DNA of 56,739 bases from contig CAYNFQ010000005.1 of NCBI GenBank assembly GCA_964396715.1, positions 1-56,739 of the forward strand, given 5' to 3'. Made by a program: the position numbers and the translations under genes. The DNA comes from CAYNFQ01 sp964396715 (GTDB lineage: Bacteria > Patescibacteriota > Microgenomatia > Daviesbacterales > UBA10151). The notes under the pieces are model-generated. The model had not been told where the DNA came from. It did not search any database and saw only the letters and a list, made by a program, of their open reading frames with translations. Below are positions 41,292 to 49,452 of this stretch, piece after piece; the first letter of the stretch is position 1, and each line of letters begins with the position of its first letter.

Positions 41292-42236
41292 ATGATTACC
41301 ATTACCGGCTCTTTGGCTTTTGATTATATTATGGATTTTCAGGGTCAGTTTTCTGACCACATCATGCCTGATAAAATCCATCAGATAAATTTATCTTTTT
41401 TGGTTAATGCTTTATCTAAACAAAAAGGCGGCACAGCCGGCAATATTGCTTATAATCTGGCTCTGTTAAATGCTCCAGTAACCATTATTGGTGCAGCCGG
41501 ATCTGATTTTTCAGAATATGGAAAATTCCTGCAAGATGCAGGTGTGGATATCTCAAAAATAAAAATTATTGACAATGAATCTACCTCTTCTGCCTATATT
41601 ATGACTGATCTTAAAGATAACCAGATTTCCGCATTTTACCCGGGGGCCATGAGTCAGAATTCCCAACTATCGTTAGGTGCTAGCGAATTTGTAGTAATTT
41701 CCCCCAATGATCCGCAAGCTATGGTTAAATTTGCCAGAGAAGCAAAGGAGGCTGGAATAAATTATATGATTGATCCTGGGATGCAGCTGCCTGCTTTAGA
41801 TCCACAGGATCTAAAAAATATGATTGATAAAGCTACTATATTAATAGGTAATGATTATGAAATTTCACTACTTTGTAACAAGTTACAAGTGACAAGTGAC
41901 AAGTTATTGGAACAAGTCAAAATTTTGATTACCACTTTAGGAGAAAAAGGGTCAATTATCCAAACTGGAAACCAGACTTATCAGATTCCAGCTGCCAAAC
42001 CAAATGAAGTTTTGGATCCAACTGGCGCCGGTGATGCTTATAGAGCAGGATTTTTAGCCGGATACTTAAAAGGATTGGATTTAAAGATTTGCGGACAGAT
42101 GGGATCAGTTGCTGCTTGTTATACCATAGAAAAATATGGTACAACTTCTCATAAGTTTTCTTTAGAGGAATTTAAGGAAAGGTATAAGGAGAATTTTAAT
42201 AAGGAGCTACCCTACCCGTCATTGCGAGGAGCGTAG
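41292..42236 (+). CDS. PfkB-family carbohydrate kinase, adenosine-kinase-like
   Basis: 314 residues of ribokinase fold: KGGTAGNIAYNLALLNAPVT, GAAGSDFSEYGKFLQDAGVD, and the C-terminal ATP/substrate motif DPTGAGDAYRAGFLAGYLKG with the catalytic Asp. The N-terminal ITGSLAFDYIMDF is typical of the archaeal/CPR nucleoside-kinase-like branch. Next to S-adenosylhomocysteinase it would remove adenosine as AMP (inference). The last residues (YPSLRGA) are read from a palindromic repeat that now supplies the stop. Codons near 200 hold a small AAGTGACAAG repeat. Confidence 0.85.
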   Translation: MITITGSLAFDYIMDFQGQFSDHIMPDKIHQINLSFLVNALSKQKGGTAGNIAYNLALLNAPVTIIGAAGSDFSEYGKFLQDAGVDISKIKIIDNESTSSAYIMTDLKDNQISAFYPGAMSQNSQLSLGASEFVVISPNDPQAMVKFAREAKEAGINYMIDPGMQLPALDPQDLKNMIDKATILIGNDYEISLLCNKLQVTSDKLLEQVKILITTLGEKGSIIQTGNQTYQIPAAKPNEVLDPTGAGDAYRAGFLAGYLKGLDLKICGQMGSVAACYTIEKYGTTSHKFSLEEFKERYKENFNKELPYPSLRGA

Positions 42237-42324
42237 CGACGAAGCAATCTTCTTTCTGTAAGAAAGAGCTTGCTCATTAATATAGATTGCCACGCCCTTC
42301 GACAAGCTCAGGGCTCGCAATGAC
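42218..42324. repeat. Palindromic repeat pair between pfkB-like and ahcY genes
   Basis: GTCATTGCGAGGAGCGTAGC at 42218 and its inverse ending GGGCTCGCAATGAC at 42324, with an inner TTTCTGTAAGAAAG hairpin. Confidence 0.85.
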
Positions 42325-42330
42325 AATATT

Positions 42331-43608
42331 ATGAAATCTGATATAAAAGATAAAAATGTAGCCTCTAAAGGCAAATTAAAAATTGAATGGGCCGGGTCCC
42401 AAATGAAAGTGCTCCAGCTTATCCAACAGCGCTTTGCCAAAGAAAAACCTCTGGCAGGTGTAAAATTAGGGGCTTGCCTGCATGTTACATCAGAAACAGC
42501 CAATTTAATGATTGCGCTAAAGGCAGGAGGCGCAGATTTGGCGCTTTGTGCTTCAAATCCGCTGTCAACCCAGGATGAAGTGGCAGCTTCTTTGGTGGAA
42601 GATTACGGCATACCTACTTTTGCCATCAAAGGTGAAGATAATGAAACTTATTACAAACACTTGAATGAGGTTTTGGATTTTAAGCCGCAAATTACCATGG
42701 ATGATGGTGCAGATTTGGTGACGCTTTTACACACCCAAAGAAAAGATCAGCTTAAAGATGTGATTGGTTCATCCGAGGAAACAACCACTGGAGTAATAAG
42801 GCTAAGGGCCATGTTAAAAGATGGCACTTTGCAAATACCGGTTATCTCTGTCAATGACTCTGACACCAAACATATGTTTGACAACAGATACGGCACAGGT
42901 CAATCAACCATCGATGGGATAATCAGGGCTACCAATATCTTGCTGGCCGGAAAGAAATTTGTGGTGTGTGGATATGGCTGGTGCGGCAGAGGATTGGCAT
43001 CCCGTGCCCGTGGCATGGGGGCACAAGTTATAGTGACAGAAATCAATCCGCTTAAGGCTTTGGAGGCAACCATGGATGGGTTTGAAGTTATACCAATTGC
43101 TGAAGCTATCAAAATTGCCGATATAGTCTGCACAGCCACAGGCAACAAATCAGTTATTACTGTAGAGGATTTTAAAAACGCCAAAGATGGAATTATTGTT
43201 TCAAATACCGGACATTTTAATGTGGAGTTTGAATATGAAGATTTGGTCAAGATTGCCAAATCAAGGCGTCAGCTCCGGGATTATCTTGAGGAAATAATCC
43301 TGGATTCCGGCTCGCCTCGCGGCGAAGCGGGTAAAAAAATACTTGTGCTGGCAGAAGGCAGGCTGATCAATTTAGCAGCAGCAGAAGGCCATCCGCCGGA
43401 TGTGATGGATATGAGCTTTGCCAATCAGGCTTTGGCAGCAGAATATTTAGTCCAAAACAAAGGAAAACTGGAAGCAGGAGTTTACACAGTTCCGGAAGAA
43501 TTAGACCAGATGATTGCTAAATTAAAGCTGGAAGCTTTAGGCATAAAAATAGATAAACTGACCCCAGAGCAGGAAAAATATTTATCTTCCTGGAATGAAG
43601 GAACTTAA
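42331..43608 (+). CDS. ahcY: S-adenosylhomocysteinase
   Basis: 425 residues. NAD-binding GYGWCGRGLASRARGMGAQV, substrate motifs HVTSETANLMIALKAGGADL, NPLSTQDEVAASL, DDGADLV, EETTTGVIRL and NDSDTKHMFDNRYGTGQS. Hydrolyses SAH to adenosine and homocysteine, relieving methyltransferase inhibition. It lacks the ~40-residue insert of the eukaryotic type. SPRGEAG (about 330) is a short in-frame repeat insertion. Its last 38 bp recur at 44492 after the inserted dinD-like gene. Confidence 0.93.
   Translation: MKSDIKDKNVASKGKLKIEWAGSQMKVLQLIQQRFAKEKPLAGVKLGACLHVTSETANLMIALKAGGADLALCASNPLSTQDEVAASLVEDYGIPTFAIKGEDNETYYKHLNEVLDFKPQITMDDGADLVTLLHTQRKDQLKDVIGSSEETTTGVIRLRAMLKDGTLQIPVISVNDSDTKHMFDNRYGTGQSTIDGIIRATNILLAGKKFVVCGYGWCGRGLASRARGMGAQVIVTEINPLKALEATMDGFEVIPIAEAIKIADIVCTATGNKSVITVEDFKNAKDGIIVSNTGHFNVEFEYEDLVKIAKSRRQLRDYLEEIILDSGSPRGEAGKKILVLAEGRLINLAAAEGHPPDVMDMSFANQALAAEYLVQNKGKLEAGVYTVPEELDQMIAKLKLEALGIKIDKLTPEQEKYLSSWNEGT
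43571..43608 (+). repeat. 3' end of ahcY, first copy of a duplicated segment
   Basis: Encodes EKYLSSWNEGT and stop; second copy at 44492-44529. Confidence 0.8.
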
Positions 43609-44438
43609 GGTAAAGACTTCCTTTTATTGGATAGAAAGTTTCTTTTTGAAACTATTGACCTACCGAGTCTTTTTTCCAGTTGTTTACGCGCTCCTCCGGC
43701 AATATCACCGCCTGCTTTTGCATCTTTTTTAAGTTTAGGTACTCCTTTAGAATTCTCTGTTCTGTGAATTTCAGTTGTTGAACGTTCTCCAAGCATAGTA
43801 AAAATCAGTTCAAAATCATCCATATGATCACGTAAATTTTCCCTTTTTACCCCTTTTACTTTTTTGTATTCACTTGGTGTTACTCCAAATGTAGCTTTTG
43901 ATATTTCTGCAGTCAGAATTTCATAATCTTTCTGCTCTTTTGCTCCGCGGTTTTTCCATTCATCAGTCAACTCTTCACGAATAGCAATACCACGCATCCG
44001 TTTTTCAATCCAATCGTCAGAATAACCTTTCAGTTTATATAACATTTTGGTCCGTTTAATCGCCAATTCAGGATTTTCAATTTCCTGTACTCTCTCATAC
44101 CCAACTCTTGCCAACCAACGTTTAAATGGTTCTGCTTTGGGAGAGGGAATAGACTGAATAATACGGAAAATCCCTTCTGTATTAGCACAATCTGTTTCAT
44201 ATTTTTTTCCGTCAGAGGCTTCTAATTTCAGTCCGTGACAAAATGTCACAACCTCACTACCTTCTTCTTTAAGTCTTTGTTTTAACTTTCTCCAATATGA
44301 TCCAGAATCAATACTGTCAGTCAATGCTTCACATACATCCACCACTGAGAGCCACCATTCATTTTTATATAGGGTTTTCCTGATTTTTTTACCTTTAAAT
44401 AGAGAAATTTTTGTAGATTCTAGGCTGTCTGCATTCAT
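43605..44438 (-). CDS. BRO-N / DinD-family protein
   Basis: 277 residues. An N-terminal BRO domain (KIRKTLYKNEWWLSVVDVCE) as in phage antirepressors is followed by the DinD region with GIFRIIQSIPSPKAEPFKRW, RMRGIAIREELTDEWKNRGA and DILTAEISKATFGVTPSEYK-like wording. E. coli DinD inhibits RecA and is SOS-linked. Promoter TTGACT-17-TACGCT (44477-44449 minus). Its stop shares bases with the ahcY stop. It sits between the two copies of the ahcY 3' end, as inserted DNA. Confidence 0.87.
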   Translation of the reverse strand: MNADSLESTKISLFKGKKIRKTLYKNEWWLSVVDVCEALTDSIDSGSYWRKLKQRLKEEGSEVVTFCHGLKLEASDGKKYETDCANTEGIFRIIQSIPSPKAEPFKRWLARVGYERVQEIENPELAIKRTKMLYKLKGYSDDWIEKRMRGIAIREELTDEWKNRGAKEQKDYEILTAEISKATFGVTPSEYKKVKGVKRENLRDHMDDFELIFTMLGERSTTEIHRTENSKGVPKLKKDAKAGGDIAGGARKQLEKRLGRSIVSKRNFLSNKRKSLP

Positions 44439-44491
44439 ATACTAAATTAGCGTATACCAAATATTACCCGAAGTCAAGTTGGAAGATATGT

Positions 44492-44529
44492 AGGAAAAAT
44501 ACCTGGCCTCCTGGAACAAAAGAACTTAA
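44492..44529 (+). pseudogene. Displaced second copy of the ahcY 3' end
   Basis: Reads EKYLASWNKRT and stop in frame, the counterpart of EKYLSSWNEGT at the true ahcY end; 8 differences in 38 bp. Confidence 0.75.
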
Positions 44530-45305
44530 ATACCTACCAAAGACCTTTGTTTAGCATCTATGGCTTGGGCATAAATCACTGTTAAAAGTGGGTCATTTAT
44601 AAGCAACCCATCTGGTATAAACACTAAATACCCCAATCCCAAACTTTCTGCAACTGAGATAAATTCTCCTTTATGATCATCTCCTCTGCATATTAAGGCT
44701 AAAGTTTTTTGTGCCTCATCCATGGCATGAGTAACAGATAGAACATGCTCTTTTGTCCTCAAATAATAAATATTTTCAGTGGTTGGTCCTCCTAATTCTG
44801 TAAGTTCTACCTGTAATCTTGGATCTAAATTACTATATGCATCTTTGAGAGCATCTTCTGAACCAAAGTCAGGGTTGAGTTTTCTCTGCTCCGAGTAATA
44901 ATCATAAAATAAATCTAAATCACTCAATTGACTCTCTCCACCTGCATTAACTGAATCCAACTCATATCCTAACCAAAAAGCAGAAGAAGGAATAATATAG
45001 CCATGGAAAAATTGACTTGCAGAACTATCATCAAACCATCTTCCAACCTGCTTTCTTCTAATGACATCTTCCCAAGTATCTCTTGAGGTATGGGGCTTTC
45101 CTTTTTCTCTATACCGCCTTTCTGATTTATTTTCAAAACCAACCATGGTTAGACCATAATTTTGCGCTAAGTGTATATATAACAACGATATATTCACCTG
45201 AGCATGATAAGAACTATGGTTATCTGAGGCAAAAATAATATTTCTACCAGGCTTTAATCTATTAACTTCAACGTAACCTAAATTTTTAGGTATATCTATC
45301 TCCAT
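44526..45305 (-). CDS. Tiki/ChaN/EreA-like fold protein (putative)
   Basis: 259 residues. Two features suggest the ChaN/TraB/EreA-like fold: NIIFASDNHSSYHAQVNISL near the start (GE-H-xxxH type) and LALICRGDDHKGEFISVAES near the end (GxxH type), with RRYREKGKPHTSRDTWEDVI between. Assignment is by pattern and tentative. Second gene after the SAM riboswitch, 48 bp downstream of the SAM hydrolase gene, so probably controlled with it. Confidence 0.4.
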   Translation of the reverse strand: MEIDIPKNLGYVEVNRLKPGRNIIFASDNHSSYHAQVNISLLYIHLAQNYGLTMVGFENKSERRYREKGKPHTSRDTWEDVIRRKQVGRWFDDSSASQFFHGYIIPSSAFWLGYELDSVNAGGESQLSDLDLFYDYYSEQRKLNPDFGSEDALKDAYSNLDPRLQVELTELGGPTTENIYYLRTKEHVLSVTHAMDEAQKTLALICRGDDHKGEFISVAESLGLGYLVFIPDGLLINDPLLTVIYAQAIDAKQRSLVGI

Positions 45306-45353
45306 AGTTAACTTTTTTTCCTATAAAATCCTTTTGGAACGAGGGAGCTTAAA

Positions 45354-46232
45354 TTAGCCTAATTCCCATTCTCCATAAACCTTATCTGGTAATGAATTAG
45401 GTTGTAATGCAGAGCAAAAATTAACTGTTCCTTCGTTATCAGAAATTTCTGGATAAGAGAAAGCTCTAGCAGCTGATCCACCCCTGAGCACTAATTCCAA
45501 AAATCTATTATTTACTCCTCCAGATGATCCTTCTAATAGACCGATTCGGCCAGTCGGTACTGGATTTCCAGCTAAATGGTTAAAGACTCTATGCCTCTCC
45601 TGACCAATTTTAGCTTCAAGAAACGGATGGATACTTAAATCAGCTGGGAATTGATCTCTTCTGGTTGTAATCTTCAAATTGCCATATCCATCTACAACAA
45701 TATGATTAAGTGGAATTTCAGGTATCTGTTCTGGATCAATTTCTTTACCTAAGAAGGTCCTATCTCCGGCTAGAAATCTAACAACTGCTGGTCCATAGAT
45801 ATCTCGAGATCGAAATTGAGAACCACTGTTTGGTATATCTAAATCACGGAATTCCACTAACTCATCCCTGACAAATGACCAATTATACCCTGCAGAAACA
45901 GCAAATACTTCTACACCATTTCTTAATACTCCATAAAGTAGTCTTTGTCTTTCTTCACCTTCCCAGGTAATTTCATCCTGATTGCCCCTGGGAGCTGTAT
46001 TAGAAAAAATTACTGCTCCGCCGTAACCATCTTCCAGCCCTATTTGTCTAATCCAAAAACCGGTTGATATGGTAGAAAAAGCAGGCACAGATAAGTTTTC
46101 CATAGCAGAAAGAATACCCCCATTTTCTCTACTTTCAGCTCGAATTCTTGCATTAACTTCAGTAAAAGCAGGATCTCCTATACCATAATCTGCAATCACA
46201 TAAAGATCAAATCTTCTTTCTAAACCTGCCAT
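45354..46232 (-). CDS. SAM hydroxide adenosyltransferase / SAM hydrolase family (DUF62)
   Basis: 292 residues. N-terminal ADYGIGDPAFTEVNARIRAE matches the family TDFG-xDPxVA-VK pattern; GVEVFAVSAGYNWSFVRDEL replaces the usual FVAVVDPGVG region; C-terminal domain with SRDIYGPAVVRFLAGD and NHIVVDGYGNLKITT. The family splits SAM into adenosine and methionine using water. Preceded by AGGAGG (7-nt spacing) and by a SAM-I-like riboswitch with terminator, which ties it to SAM level. Confidence 0.8.
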   Translation of the reverse strand: MAGLERRFDLYVIADYGIGDPAFTEVNARIRAESRENGGILSAMENLSVPAFSTISTGFWIRQIGLEDGYGGAVIFSNTAPRGNQDEITWEGEERQRLLYGVLRNGVEVFAVSAGYNWSFVRDELVEFRDLDIPNSGSQFRSRDIYGPAVVRFLAGDRTFLGKEIDPEQIPEIPLNHIVVDGYGNLKITTRRDQFPADLSIHPFLEAKIGQERHRVFNHLAGNPVPTGRIGLLEGSSGGVNNRFLELVLRGGSAARAFSYPEISDNEGTVNFCSALQPNSLPDKVYGEWELG

Positions 46233-46262
46233 ATTTTTTGCCTCCTTTCAAAATTTTTCTCA

Positions 46263-46288
46263 AAAAAACCTCTCATAAAGAGAGGTTA
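46263..46288 (-). terminator. Intrinsic terminator of the riboswitch leader
   Basis: Minus strand AACCTCTC-TTTAT-GAGAGGTT followed by a T-run, directly before the AGGAGG ribosome site of the SAM hydrolase gene: the expression platform. Confidence 0.8.
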
Positions 46289-46315
46289 AATTTTTTCCTT
46301 CGATTACACTCAGGA

Positions 46316-46467
46316 CTAATCCTTCCCTTTATGGGCTTGGGTTTAGCACCCATTTACGACTTGGCTATTCACTTGCAAGGGCTATAGCCCTGAGCGAGCG
46401 AAGCGAGTCGAAGGGTTGCTGGGTAGCTTAACGAGCCAATTCTCTATCTACCACTCTTGATTGAATA
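46316..46467 (-). promoter_or_regulatory. SAM-I (S-box) riboswitch aptamer
   Basis: Read on the minus strand: ATCAAGAG (46461-46454), P2 stem GGTAG/CTACC (46452-46448 with 46426-46422), AGCAACC (46420-46414), GGTGCTAA (46351-46344) followed by ACCCAAGC, P4 CCC/GGG, and GAAGGATTAG closing toward P1. These blocks appear in the S-box order and spacing, except that P3 is enlarged by an inserted palindromic repeat (46388-46415). P1 pairing is partial (AATC/GATT). Confidence 0.7.
46388..46415. repeat. 28-bp palindromic repeat inside riboswitch P3
   Basis: CCCTGAGCGAGCGAAGCGAG then TCGAAGGG; the exact reverse complement occurs in tsaD at 55627-55654. Confidence 0.9.
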
Positions 46468-46482
46468 TTTAATTGTAATTTA

Positions 46483-46512
46483 ATAGTATCTAATTTTAAT
46501 GTGCTTTGTCAA
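46483..46512 (-). promoter_or_regulatory. Promoter of the riboswitch-led operon
   Basis: Minus strand TTGACA (46512-46507), 18 bp, TACTAT (46488-46483), about 20 nt before the aptamer. Confidence 0.7.
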
Positions 46513-46530
46513 GGTTCAGAATATTTGATC

Positions 46531-47358
46531 TTACTCAACTGCTAGATATTTATTTAATCCCAAAACTGTTCCCCTAATAGCATCCTGCTGCAATTCTCCT
46601 TCCCTCCCTTCGGGAAATATTATACCGGATGAACAGATGAAACCGCGTTGACCTGGATTAAACACCAGCGGCAGCAACTGTTCAAGCTGATAATATCCTT
46701 TCCAACCAAGCGGCAAATCTGGTGAAAGAAGATATTTATCAGAACCTAATGCAGCCCTTGCTGCTTGAATATGTAAAAGCCTTAATCCTTCTGCAGCTAT
46801 TCCAAAATTATCTGGCATAAAACCTCGAAAATTACTCAGTATAGAATGCCAACTATGCGGGAGCCGTCCATCCCGATCATATTCTGGGGGCCTCAGAAAT
46901 ACTCCTATATTAGGTCTATCATAAAACTCCCTTATGGATAGTTCATCGTCATGATTTACTATAACACCATCCGCACCACATTCGGCTATGGCAATCTCTG
47001 CTTGAGCATGATTTTCAGCTGCCACTAAAACTGACACCCTAGGATCAATCGTATGAATTAACCTAATGGTTGCGCTTGCAGCCCACCCAGCTTGACTATT
47101 AAATTTTTTATAAGACTCTAGATCTAGTGTGTAAGCTCCTAGTAAACCTTGTGCAGCTTCTGCTACTAATTTAATATACTGAACAAACTTCTCAGCAGGA
47201 AACTCTCTGGCTGTAATACGTCTTAAAACATCCCATCTCTGCATTACTTCTGTTAATCGATCTGGCTGATATTTTAAAATAGGGTTCAGATAGAATCCTT
47301 CAGTAGCTTGTGACTCAAGTAATCCTATACATTCTCTTTCTTGTGAGGCTACGGTCAT
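46531..47358 (-). CDS. Unknown protein, perhaps a degenerate OMP-decarboxylase-like TIM barrel
   Basis: 275 residues. GAYTLDLESYKKFNSQAGWA, VLVAAENHAQAEIAIAECGA, GVIVN and the late ICSSGIIFPEGREG fall in the order of OMP decarboxylase elements (substrate loop, beta strands, phosphate-binding SRGI strand), but the catalytic Lys/Asp tetrad (DxKxxD) is not recognisable. Function not assigned. Separate transcription unit from the riboswitch operon, whose promoter lies just downstream. Confidence 0.35.
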   Translation of the reverse strand: MTVASQERECIGLLESQATEGFYLNPILKYQPDRLTEVMQRWDVLRRITAREFPAEKFVQYIKLVAEAAQGLLGAYTLDLESYKKFNSQAGWAASATIRLIHTIDPRVSVLVAAENHAQAEIAIAECGADGVIVNHDDELSIREFYDRPNIGVFLRPPEYDRDGRLPHSWHSILSNFRGFMPDNFGIAAEGLRLLHIQAARAALGSDKYLLSPDLPLGWKGYYQLEQLLPLVFNPGQRGFICSSGIIFPEGREGELQQDAIRGTVLGLNKYLAVE

Positions 47359-47398
47359 ATCGGGCTAAATTTATACTACAACTTTAGCAAATACATCG

Positions 47399-47530
47399 CA
47401 AGATAATGAACTACTCCGCAGTAAACTGCGGAGTATCCCTTCGGGCAAGTTCTTCTGTGAACCATTCATCCCCGCAGCAAGTCTTCGGATCCTGAGGTCT
47501 CTCAGACCGAAGGGCTGCGAGGTATTCCGG
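47399..47530. repeat. Composite palindromic repeat between divergent genes
   Basis: ACTCCGCAG/CTGCGGAGT hairpin (about 47412-47434), then a longer nested palindrome (about 47472-47525) pairing CGCAGC/GCTGCG, CTTCGG/CCGAAG and CTGAG/CTCAG. Confidence 0.7.
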
Positions 47531-47545
47531 TTCAAGAATAAAGGT

Positions 47546-47574
47546 TTGACAAATATTATCTATTCTTACATACT
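47546..47574 (+). promoter_or_regulatory. Promoter of the GH15-like gene
   Basis: TTGACA (47546-47551), 17 bp, CATACT (47569-47574); GAAGGTGG precedes the ATG at 47594. Confidence 0.55.
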
Positions 47575-47593
47575 GTAAGAGCCCGAAGGTGGT

Positions 47594-48874
47594 ATGCTAG
47601 AAGAAGAAACGATACAGGGAAGAATTAAAATACTCTATGACTTAGGACATAATAGCGTCAATAGACTCATGACGCATCAACTAACCAATCATTTGATAAC
47701 TGCATCTGTAGGTAGATTTGATGATGATCATTTTAATGGCATGGTCTGGATTAAAGATGGAGTAAGAGCAGTCAAATTTGCCTTAGATCCAAATTTCCAA
47801 CAAGCTTTTCCCCAATTAACTAAACCTGCAAAAAGCCTGTATCTTTCCTCAGTACGGGCCTTACTACAAATACAAGCTCAGCCTGCACAGCTTTGGCGTT
47901 TCCAAAATAGACCTTCCATTGATGCGGGCAATGGATACGTAACCATCGATGATCGTCAAGCTCCAGCAATTAAATTTACTCAGGATGGTCTTATTTACCA
48001 TGATTGGGGCCATAATCAACCGGACAATTGGGGGACTCTTTTGTTGGAAGTAGGCAAAGGGATAGAGGCTGGCTGGCCAGTTTTAGAAAAGGGTCAAAAC
48101 CAAGCTATTCCCTTAGGATCTATTATGCAGGAAGTTACCTCTTATGTCGTAGGACTTAGGACAGAAAGGTTAGTCTGTCGTTCTATCTGGGAACACAAAA
48201 AAGCATGGTCTTCTTATTCAACCAGAAGAATTGTGCTAGCTGGGCTGGAAAAAACAGAACAGATCTGGCCAGAACTAATAACTGACAGTAGAAAAAGAGC
48301 TTACCCGCTTAAGGTAACTAGGCAGCAGCTGGAAGATGCCATCGGACGATTGAGAGAGAAGGTAAAAGAACATTTCCCCGCAGACTATACTGATTCTGAA
48401 GGGCATGAGTCATCTGCTGATTTAGCTTCAATTGTAGTTTTAAATGATATTGACTTACCTGACGATGAAAGCAGTGAAATTTTGGAGAGAGCCAGAGAGC
48501 TGGAAAACCGTCAAGGATTTTACCGATATTTAGGCGATCCCTGGAAACAGGGACGGGCTGAGGCAAAATGGACAATGGGTAAACCAATTATGGCTCGCTA
48601 TTATTTTCGCCTTGCCAGGAGACTTTATGAACAAGGCAAGGCTAGAGAGGCATATAGATCTCTTGGCCGCGGACTGGATAAAATAGATGATATGATAGCA
48701 ATTATTAATACTTATGGGTATATCCCTGAGATATTCGAAGACCGACAAAAAGATGGAGTCTATCGACCAAATAATAATGAGCTTGCCTGGACCCATGGAG
48801 ATATAATAGAGGCTACCTCTGCTGGAATTGTAGCTTTAGAAACTTCTGAAAGATTTTATCAAAAAGTAGCATGA
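47594..48874 (+). CDS. GH15/phosphorylase-kinase-alpha-like (alpha/alpha)6-barrel protein
   Basis: 426 residues. GMVWIKDGVRAVKFALD (early helix), PAIKFTQDGLIYHDWGHNQP (as in the W-WGQ-Q-D segment of GH15-type proteins), FYRYLGDPW, and ELAWTHGDIIEATSAGIVAL (as PLAWAHAEYI of glucoamylases) place it in this superfamily. The two catalytic Glu of glucoamylase cannot be confirmed. Sugar or glycan hydrolysis or binding is likely; no signal peptide, so cytoplasmic. Confidence 0.6.
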   Translation: MLEEETIQGRIKILYDLGHNSVNRLMTHQLTNHLITASVGRFDDDHFNGMVWIKDGVRAVKFALDPNFQQAFPQLTKPAKSLYLSSVRALLQIQAQPAQLWRFQNRPSIDAGNGYVTIDDRQAPAIKFTQDGLIYHDWGHNQPDNWGTLLLEVGKGIEAGWPVLEKGQNQAIPLGSIMQEVTSYVVGLRTERLVCRSIWEHKKAWSSYSTRRIVLAGLEKTEQIWPELITDSRKRAYPLKVTRQQLEDAIGRLREKVKEHFPADYTDSEGHESSADLASIVVLNDIDLPDDESSEILERARELENRQGFYRYLGDPWKQGRAEAKWTMGKPIMARYYFRLARRLYEQGKAREAYRSLGRGLDKIDDMIAIINTYGYIPEIFEDRQKDGVYRPNNNELAWTHGDIIEATSAGIVALETSERFYQKVA

Positions 48875-48891
48875 TAAACTAGTATATCTTT

Positions 48892-49452
48892 ATGAGATTT
48901 TTTATAGCTTTAGAAATTCCGAGTAAGAATTTATTGCAGTTTCAAGCTATTCAGGATAAATTGAGTAAACTTATTCCTCAAGCCAGAATTACTGATTTGG
49001 ATAAAATTCACCTCACTTTGGCTTTTTTGGGGGAACAGGAAGATAGTTTAAAGGATAAATTAGTAGAAATTATTAAAAAAGCTGCCCAAGATATCCCTAT
49101 CTTCGAGGTTACCCCTGCTTATATTGATGGCTTCCCTAATATTCATCAGCCTAATATTTTATGGGTAGGAGTAAAGGGAGACATAGATAAGGTACTTTTA
49201 ATCAGGGAACGGGTTAAAGACGCACTTGCAAATATGCATTTGCCCGTGGATGAGCGAAGATTTATGCCCCATATCACTATTGCCAAGCTCAATGAAGCTA
49301 TCAAAGTAGATCAAGCATTAGAAGTAGAATTAGAAAAATTAATGGCTATCCCTGTTGATCCAATTAAAATCTCCTCTATTAAACTCTTTGAATCTATCCC
49401 CAATGAAGGCTTTCATAAACATAACACTCTGGCTGAAGTTAAACTCATTTAG
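48892..49452 (+). CDS. thpR: RNA 2',3'-cyclic phosphodiesterase (2'-5' RNA ligase family)
   Basis: 186 residues. Two HxT motifs IHLTLAFLGE (about 43-52) and PHITIAKL (about 126-133) on a two-lobed 2H phosphoesterase fold, with RFFIALEIP at the start. Opens 2',3'-cyclic phosphates on RNA. -10 TAGTAT (48880-48885) lies 6 nt before the ATG. Convergent overlap of 8 bp with the nuclease gene. Confidence 0.92.
   Translation: MRFFIALEIPSKNLLQFQAIQDKLSKLIPQARITDLDKIHLTLAFLGEQEDSLKDKLVEIIKKAAQDIPIFEVTPAYIDGFPNIHQPNILWVGVKGDIDKVLLIRERVKDALANMHLPVDERRFMPHITIAKLNEAIKVDQALEVELEKLMAIPVDPIKISSIKLFESIPNEGFHKHNTLAEVKLI

Noticed and set aside
47399..47530. tRNA or structured RNA gene upstream of the GH15-like gene
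   Set aside because: Strong hairpins but no cloverleaf or T-loop; the composition matches the palindromic repeat family.
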